Shown here in pieces: positions 58,888 to 64,000 of a stretch of DNA of 64,000 nucleotides. The DNA is from Cerrena zonata (lineage: Eukaryota; Basidiomycota; Agaricomycetes; Polyporales; Cerrenaceae). Location: positions 186,001 to 250,000 of the forward strand of contig JASBNA010000052.1 in assembly GCA_038087015.1 (NCBI GenBank). Reading direction: 5' to 3'. Within the stretch, counting starts at the first letter, position 1. Each line of letters opens with the position of its first letter. The position numbers were made by a program, and so were the translations under genes. The notes beneath the pieces are model-generated. The model saw only the letters and a program-made list of their open reading frames with translations. It ran no database searches and was not told where the DNA came from.

Positions 58888-59988
58888 TTATAGGTGGAAA
58901 GATTCGATCAACCCATCACCGAATCCAATAACTAATAAGTTACCGTTTAAAGCGGATTTTTTCCTAATTAAATCTTTATAAGTATTTTGGTAATTGTTTT
59001 CTAAGTTGAGTATACTAATTTGAGTGATTTTTAAATTATCTTCATTTTTAGATATTCGTTCAGTCTTTCTATAGTATTTCCATAATTCGAAGTTTGTCGT
59101 CAAGTCATAAATTTTAATAACCCCATCCCAGAATAACCCAATCAACAACTGGTCATAAGTGACTAGTTGTTGTATACCGTAATGGTTTGAAGGTATTGTT
59201 TTGCAATCGGTATGGAAAAAGATTGATTTCCCCGTTGATCCTGAAATCAATTGGTTATTATAAGTTAAAGAAAGAATTGGGTTTGGTTGATGATATTGAT
59301 TAATCTCATCAACAGTAACTTTACAATCTTTGTTTATTCTAGTTTGTGTGTCGGTTACTTTGACTAGGGGTAATACCAAGTTAAAAGTAATTAAAGCACC
59401 CGATTCATAACCAATTATAAATTGGTTAATTGAAGTAAACATCACCTTCATCATCGAGCCAAACTTACCCCTTTTCAAGTGGTTAACTTCATCATCGATA
59501 TCTTCTTTATCCTTGTAGAGTTGATAAGGATCGACATTATGAAGCAATCTTTTCAATTCAAATTTTTCTGATTCAAATAATGAATATAAGTCAAATTTCT
59601 CTGAATCAATAGTACTTGGACACAATAAATAGCCTTCGATTACATCGATATTACAGAAGTTCAAAGTATTGATTGGCACCTCAGCATAGCACGACTCCAC
59701 GTTTGTCAAATCCCATAATTTCAAACTGTGGTCTTTGGCATGACTTAGTATTAATCCATTGTATAGTTTTTTCAACGTTATTATCGAACCCCGATGGGCT
59801 TTCCATTTCTTGATTGGTCTCTTCTTGACTAGATCCCACCAAACCAAGTCTCCCTGAGAATCTCCGCTAATCACCTGATTTTCCACCGGCAATAATGCGG
59901 TAATTGAACTGTCGTGGCTTCTTAAAGAGAATTTCTTAACTGGCTTCATTAAAGAGTAGTAGTTGATAAAAAACATACCTCCGTACAT
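58888..59988 (-). CDS. ASA1: WD40 protein Asa1 (ASTRA-associated)
   Basis: 366 residues forming a beta-propeller. Recognisable WD-like blades are SHDSSITALLPVENQVISGD then DLVWWDLVKKRPIKKWKAHR, and HAKDHSLKLWDLTN. Later repeats are degenerate, ending GNLLVIGFGDGLIESFHL. The order and C-terminus fit yeast Asa1, a subunit or partner of the Tra1/TTT (ASTRA) chaperone complex for PIKK kinases. The start taken is the first ATG (59988); Met5 or Met14 (directly before the first blade) are alternatives. Upstream there are three TCACGTGA palindromes. Confidence 0.75.
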   Translation of the reverse strand: MYGGMFFINYYSLMKPVKKFSLRSHDSSITALLPVENQVISGDSQGDLVWWDLVKKRPIKKWKAHRGSIITLKKLYNGLILSHAKDHSLKLWDLTNVESCYAEVPINTLNFCNIDVIEGYLLCPSTIDSEKFDLYSLFESEKFELKRLLHNVDPYQLYKDKEDIDDEVNHLKRGKFGSMMKVMFTSINQFIIGYESGALITFNLVLPLVKVTDTQTRINKDCKVTVDEINQYHQPNPILSLTYNNQLISGSTGKSIFFHTDCKTIPSNHYGIQQLVTYDQLLIGLFWDGVIKIYDLTTNFELWKYYRKTERISKNEDNLKITQISILNLENNYQNTYKDLIRKKSALNGNLLVIGFGDGLIESFHL

Positions 59989-61105
59989 TCTCCTTTCAAC
60001 CTACATCATTACATTTCAGCCACTTGCATAAGTGTTCACTATCCACTATACTATTTACCCTGCTACTGACATCACTCTACCATTAACAATGCTATTTACA
60101 ATGCTATTCACATTCAATATAGCCCTCCCACTCACCGATTCACCTTCAATTCACCAGACCATTCACTTATATGGTGGGTGGAACCCCGATCAGCTCACGT
60201 GAGGTGACACTCACGTGACTGTCACGTGAGCACAAAAACTTTTTCGTAAACCTCCGAAACCTGCTCCGAACATCACCGGATAAATCGTGTTACAGACTAC
60301 GGTTGCACTGTCTAGATCAATCAGATAATTTCGCCAGCCAATCAGGCCAGAGTCAGACAAAAATAATGCCTTGACACAACAAGTGCCTAAACCGGTGCCT
60401 AAAAATAATTAGAATAAGCAGCAGTTCTTAATACAACCAGAAGGGCAAGGCAAAGACATCACAAAGTATCAAATTATCAGTTTAATCTTATTCGGTCGCC
60501 GGGCACGACCGATGTCAAAGCTGTCAAAATTGACAGGCCCAAGACATTCGATGTCACAGGATGACTGTCGGGGTGTAGTCTGGGTACATTGGTGGTGTAT
60601 GGTGGGTACATTGTAAGGATAGGTAGTATATGCTCTGATACGGTGGTCCGGGGTTGGTGATACTGTGTTGGTAAGGTGTAGTTCATGTTGCAGTTCATAG
60701 GGAAACCAGGATCGGTAAAAAGAAACGATGAATTGGTGAACGGGGATTGGCTAGTGGCTTACTAGATTTAATAGATAGCTAAGGCAAAATTCGAATAATT
60801 TACTTCAAGGTACATGTAACACAACCCGCCTACAATTAGAATGAACGGCATGAGATTATGAAACAAAGGACCGAACAATAACTTTACCTTATTTGTGAAT
60901 TTTTTTCTCTTTATTGAAGTTAGTTAATTTTATGAAATGGGTATAAATCAGTATATTGTAGAATGGTAAATTGGTATAAATAAGCATTGAAATTCCCCTA
61001 ATTGTAAGCTTTTAGATATTTTCTCTTTATCCACTCTATATTCTTTGATATTAGACCCCCTCCCTCAAAGAATTAATTGGGTAACTTAATATACTTATTT
61101 GAAAA
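59989..61105. promoter_or_regulatory. ASA1/FTR1 divergent region with triple TCACGTGA and inverted repeats
   Basis: 1.12 kb. Three TCACGTGA palindromes lie at 60195-60202, 60211-60218 and 60222-60229, about 210-240 bp upstream of ASA1; CACGTG is bound by Cbf1/Tye7-type bHLH factors. Two inverted repeats follow: TCGGTCG/CGACCGA (60492-60512, 7-base loop) and CTGTCAA/TTGACAG (60521-60536, 2-base centre). On the FTR1 side, tataaa-type words at about 60943 and 60976 could serve as TATA. No gene; the frame at 60477-60698 runs through the inverted repeats and is discounted. Confidence 0.6.
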
Positions 61106-62281
61106 ATGGTGAATGTTTTCAATGTTCAAATTTTTTTCATTTGTCTTAGAGAATCGTTAGAAGCCGTTGTTGTGGTTTCTGTTCTTTTGGCATTTGTTAA
61201 ACAAGGTTTAGGTGGTCCAAATAATGATTCTTCCACTTATAAATCTCTTAAAAAACAAATTTGGCTAGGGGCGATTCTAGGAGTTATTATATGTTTGATT
61301 TTAGGTGGTGCTTTTATTGGTACTTTTTACTCTCTTGGTAACGATATTTGGTCTGCTTCTGAAGATTTATGGGAAGGTATTTTTTGTATTATTGCAACCA
61401 TTTTAATTTCTCTTATGGGGGTTGCAATGTTGCGTATAAATAAGATGCAAGCTAAATGGAGAGTTAAATTAGCTCAAGCTTTAGTTAAGGTTCCTGAACA
61501 GAAAAAGGATCGTTTCAAAATTGGTTATCTTACCAAAAAATACTGTATGTTTATCTTGCCCTTCATTACTTGTTTAAGAGAAGGTTTAGAAGCGGTTGTT
61601 TTCGTTGGTGGGGTTGGTTTAAACTCTCCTGCTACTTCTTTCCCAATTCCAGTTATTTGTGGGATCTTGGCCGGTTGTTTCATTGGGTGGTTATTATACT
61701 ACTTTGGTTCAACCATGTCTTTACAAATTTTCTTGATTTTTTCAACTTGTATCTTGTATCTTATTGCCGGTGGGTTATTCTCAAGAGGTATTTGGTATTT
61801 CGAAACTTATGTTTATAATCAAAAAACTGGTGGTGACGCTTCTGAAAATGGTTCTGGTCCTGGTACTTATGATATTACCAAATCAGTCTGGCACGTCAAT
61901 TGTTGTAATCCTGAAATTGATAATGGTTGGGATGTCTTTAATGCTTTATTGGGTTGGCAAAATTCTGCTACTTATGGTTCAGTTATCTCTTACAACATCT
62001 ACTGGTTGGCTGTTATCCTTACCTTGGCTTTAATGTTATATGAAGAAAAAGTTGGTCACTTACCTTTCTGTAAGAATTTAACTTTGGCTCAATTAAATCC
62101 AATGTACCATATCAAGGGTAAAAAGAAGAATGAATTATCTCAAAAGGAACAAGATGAATTATTTGAAAGGGTTAGAAACACTAACTTTGGTCAAGTTCCT
62201 GATGAAGAAGATTCAGAAGCTGTTGAAAAAGTTGTTAGTGATTCTGCTAACGTTACCAGTACTGATAAAACTCATGTTTAA
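61106..62281 (+). CDS. FTR1: High-affinity iron permease Ftr1
   Basis: 391 residues, seven spans. It carries the canonical motifs RESLE (15-19) and REGLE (158-162), the conserved GNDIWSASEDLWEGIF, and YDITKSVWHVNCCNPE with WQNSATYGSVISYNIYW. The C-terminal cytosolic tail is acidic (EEDSEAVEKVV). Ftr1 forms the plasma-membrane uptake complex with a multicopper ferroxidase (Fet3 type) and is induced by iron starvation. It is better conserved than the FTR-like gene at 44135-45382, and codon use is strongly biased, indicating high expression. The ferroxidase partner is not in this window. Confidence 0.95.
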   Translation: MVNVFNVQIFFICLRESLEAVVVVSVLLAFVKQGLGGPNNDSSTYKSLKKQIWLGAILGVIICLILGGAFIGTFYSLGNDIWSASEDLWEGIFCIIATILISLMGVAMLRINKMQAKWRVKLAQALVKVPEQKKDRFKIGYLTKKYCMFILPFITCLREGLEAVVFVGGVGLNSPATSFPIPVICGILAGCFIGWLLYYFGSTMSLQIFLIFSTCILYLIAGGLFSRGIWYFETYVYNQKTGGDASENGSGPGTYDITKSVWHVNCCNPEIDNGWDVFNALLGWQNSATYGSVISYNIYWLAVILTLALMLYEEKVGHLPFCKNLTLAQLNPMYHIKGKKKNELSQKEQDELFERVRNTNFGQVPDEEDSEAVEKVVSDSANVTSTDKTHV

Positions 62282-62635
62282 GCTTATTAGTTCCTTTGCT
62301 TGTTTGACGTTTAAAAAGTCGTATCTTGGGTACCTTTACCCTTCTACACACACATAAATATAATAAGATACTTCTTTTTGACAACTGACAGCATTGAATT
62401 GATGCTTTTAAATTAATTTTTATTCTTTTTGAGGGGGATGTACTTCATTCTTACAATCTTGGGGGTCTTAATCTTTTACTTTTTATTTCTTATTCGTTAT
62501 AGAGTCGGGTCGTTCATTTATTTTTAAGTTTTCTTTCGTGTCTTAATATTTATATGGGTCTTATCTTTTTATCTTATAATTAACGGGTTTATTTTATTAA
62601 TATTTATTGTAAGTCTAATCATCAATCATCATAAG
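62282..62635. other. Intergenic region between convergent FTR1 and the SEC5-like gene
   Basis: 354 bp, T-rich on the plus strand, containing the 3' ends of two convergent genes. It probably carries poly(A) signals on both strands; no gene seen. Confidence 0.4.
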
Positions 62636-64000
62636 CTACTTATTAAACTCAAATTCATTCTCACTGTTTTTCAAACCTTCGTTCAAAACAGATTCAAAAT
62701 CTCGTTGTGAATATATCGGATTACCTTCAATTTCTTCAATTTCTTTATTTAAGATTGTAATCAAATTCATACAATAATCATTCAAACGGAATATTTCACT
62801 AGGATCAAAAACTTCAACAAAGAAATAAACATCTAATTTTAAATTCCCGTATTCCTTGAATCCTTCATTTTGCTTTAAATCTCTTAAATTGTTTAAAAAA
62901 CTATTGAGGAAAAAAGTTTGCAATTCATTAATCATATTTTGAAATATTTCAACTCCAGTTAATGGTTTAACTATATGGATTAATTTTATAAAATGAATTA
63001 AAATTTCATATATAAATCCATCGATCTTTAATTTAAATTTATTGGAACTTACGTATTTACCATTTATCTTATTAAAATGTTTGAAAACTTTGGTTTGAAT
63101 CCATTCTTTTTCTTTCATTAATACATCGTCGAAAATCGTTAATGATGCCTTATCAATGTCCGAATATAACTTCAATGTTTGATTCAGTAAATCTTTTTTG
63201 AACAATAAATCATACTTCTTAATGATTCTTGGATAAATGAAATTTGATAACAAGTCGAAATTGTTCATGGTCAATATTTTGAATATTTCGTGTTCCAAGT
63301 TATTATTAACATCAACACTTTCTGAAGTATTCTTTGAAATAATTGTATTCTTCTCTTTCTCTAAGTTATACTTCTTCATAAGTGAGTCAATTAAAACATT
63401 CATACTTCTCATAAATTGAATTTCAATACTAACCAAAATTCTTTTATTCGGGTGACTTGCAACGATCCTTACCTTTTCTGTTGTAGTGGCATCCACTTTT
63501 TTATCAAATACTAATTGAGATAACTTGGTTAATATATATGTTTCATAACTTTCCAAAACTCTCATTGTTTTCGTATATATTGATTTCGAATCTTTGGTTT
63601 GATATACTTCATAGTTATCATTTATTTTTTCCCAATTCTCTAAATCATAAAATTGTGAACAATCATTAACCCAAGTCGAACAACAAGCTTCTAATATTTT
63701 TTGATCGATCAAGTTAGAGTAATCTCTTAATTTATGAACAAATTTATTGGTATCAACATTCTTCGAAGTATTACCAATTATAACAATGTTTTCACCTATT
63801 CTGGTTAACCAAAGGTCAATTTTTTTAGAAATATTAGTCAAATAAAAAACGGTTGATAACGAGTTAGTGTAATAAGGCAAAAAGTGTGTGTAATTTTCAG
63901 GTAATGAAGTCATTTGATCAACCAATTCATTGTTATTAAAAATTTTAACTAATCTTGAAGTTGAATCTTTCATTAAACTCAAAAATAAATCTCTTATTTT
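62636..64000 (-). CDS. SEC5: Probable exocyst subunit Sec5, C-terminal part, 5' end outside window
   Basis: The frame is open to the window edge (about 455 residues seen) and ends at 62636. It is helical throughout with no membrane span. The region TNSLSTVFYLTNISKKIDLW, then KILEACCSTWVNDCSQFYDL resembles the Sec5 family C-terminal half (…EA-x-C-x2-W-x-NDC-x-Q…). The exocyst tethers secretory vesicles at the plasma membrane. The Met at residue 4 of the last open segment is internal; the real start lies beyond 64000. Other helical tethering factors remain possible. Confidence 0.5.
   Translation of the reverse strand, partial: KIRDLFLSLMKDSTSRLVKIFNNNELVDQMTSLPENYTHFLPYYTNSLSTVFYLTNISKKIDLWLTRIGENIVIIGNTSKNVDTNKFVHKLRDYSNLIDQKILEACCSTWVNDCSQFYDLENWEKINDNYEVYQTKDSKSIYTKTMRVLESYETYILTKLSQLVFDKKVDATTTEKVRIVASHPNKRILVSIEIQFMRSMNVLIDSLMKKYNLEKEKNTIISKNTSESVDVNNNLEHEIFKILTMNNFDLLSNFIYPRIIKKYDLLFKKDLLNQTLKLYSDIDKASLTIFDDVLMKEKEWIQTKVFKHFNKINGKYVSSNKFKLKIDGFIYEILIHFIKLIHIVKPLTGVEIFQNMINELQTFFLNSFLNNLRDLKQNEGFKEYGNLKLDVYFFVEVFDPSEIFRLNDYCMNLITILNKEIEEIEGNPIYSQRDFESVLNEGLKNSENEFEFNK

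Noticed and set aside
60477..60698. 73-residue frame between ASA1 and FTR1
   Set aside because: It spans the inverted repeats, has no family features and lies in a promoter region.

Overview
The window looks like nuclear DNA of a budding yeast from the CUG-Ser1 clade (the Candida / Debaryomyces / Scheffersomyces group). It is AT-rich, compact and almost intron-free, with genes on both strands and ordinary eukaryotic housekeeping functions. The clade call rests partly on sequence. In the transporter at 15079-16965, in-frame CTG codons fall where its two paralogs carry Ser/Ala (15613), Ala (16078) and Asn (15259), which fits serine better than leucine. Residues described here as Leu from CTG codons should therefore be read as Ser. 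I cannot name the species.

Left part (1-17 kb): the 3' end of ERG7 (ergosterol), a novel-looking His/Pro-rich single-span membrane protein, DAL1 (allantoin use, with GATA sites upstream), ETR1 (mitochondrial fatty acid synthesis), an Mpv17/PMP22-family protein, then three paralogous 12-span sugar/polyol transporters. Two are tandem and show long synonymous-site-identical tracts (gene conversion); the third is divergent. Middle (17-35 kb): GLO3, TIM44, BNA4, a degenerate TBC-domain protein, a very large ULP2-type SUMO protease, a HotDog thioesterase-like protein, HSP12, thymidylate synthase (with a double MCB box), and the head-to-head kinetochore genes SGO1 and DAD2. 35-48 kb: NUP133, RPF2 (with a 57-bp intron that restores its conserved N-terminus), a ferric reductase, sulfiredoxin SRX1 tail-to-tail with a divergent FTR1-like iron permease, and the CDK BUR1/SGV1.

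Right part (48-64 kb): an ITR-type inositol transporter broken by a single-base frameshift, CYT1, an intron-bearing tRNA-Ser(GCU), a 4.5-kb stretch with no recognisable protein gene, SHE3, ASA1, the canonical FTR1 permease, and the C-terminal part of a probable exocyst SEC5 that runs off the window.

Iron supply is a recurring theme (FRE-type reductase, two FTR-type permeases), as is sugar/polyol uptake (four transporters). I found no CRISPR array, intact transposon or obviously new multi-gene system. The items most worth a second look are the 4.5-kb gene-free region, the GC-rich island upstream of SRX1, the gene-converted transporters, the frameshifted ITR-like gene, the pseudo-GAP, and the recurring promoter motifs (TCACGTGA; CCGTACACC / GTACGGGTG).
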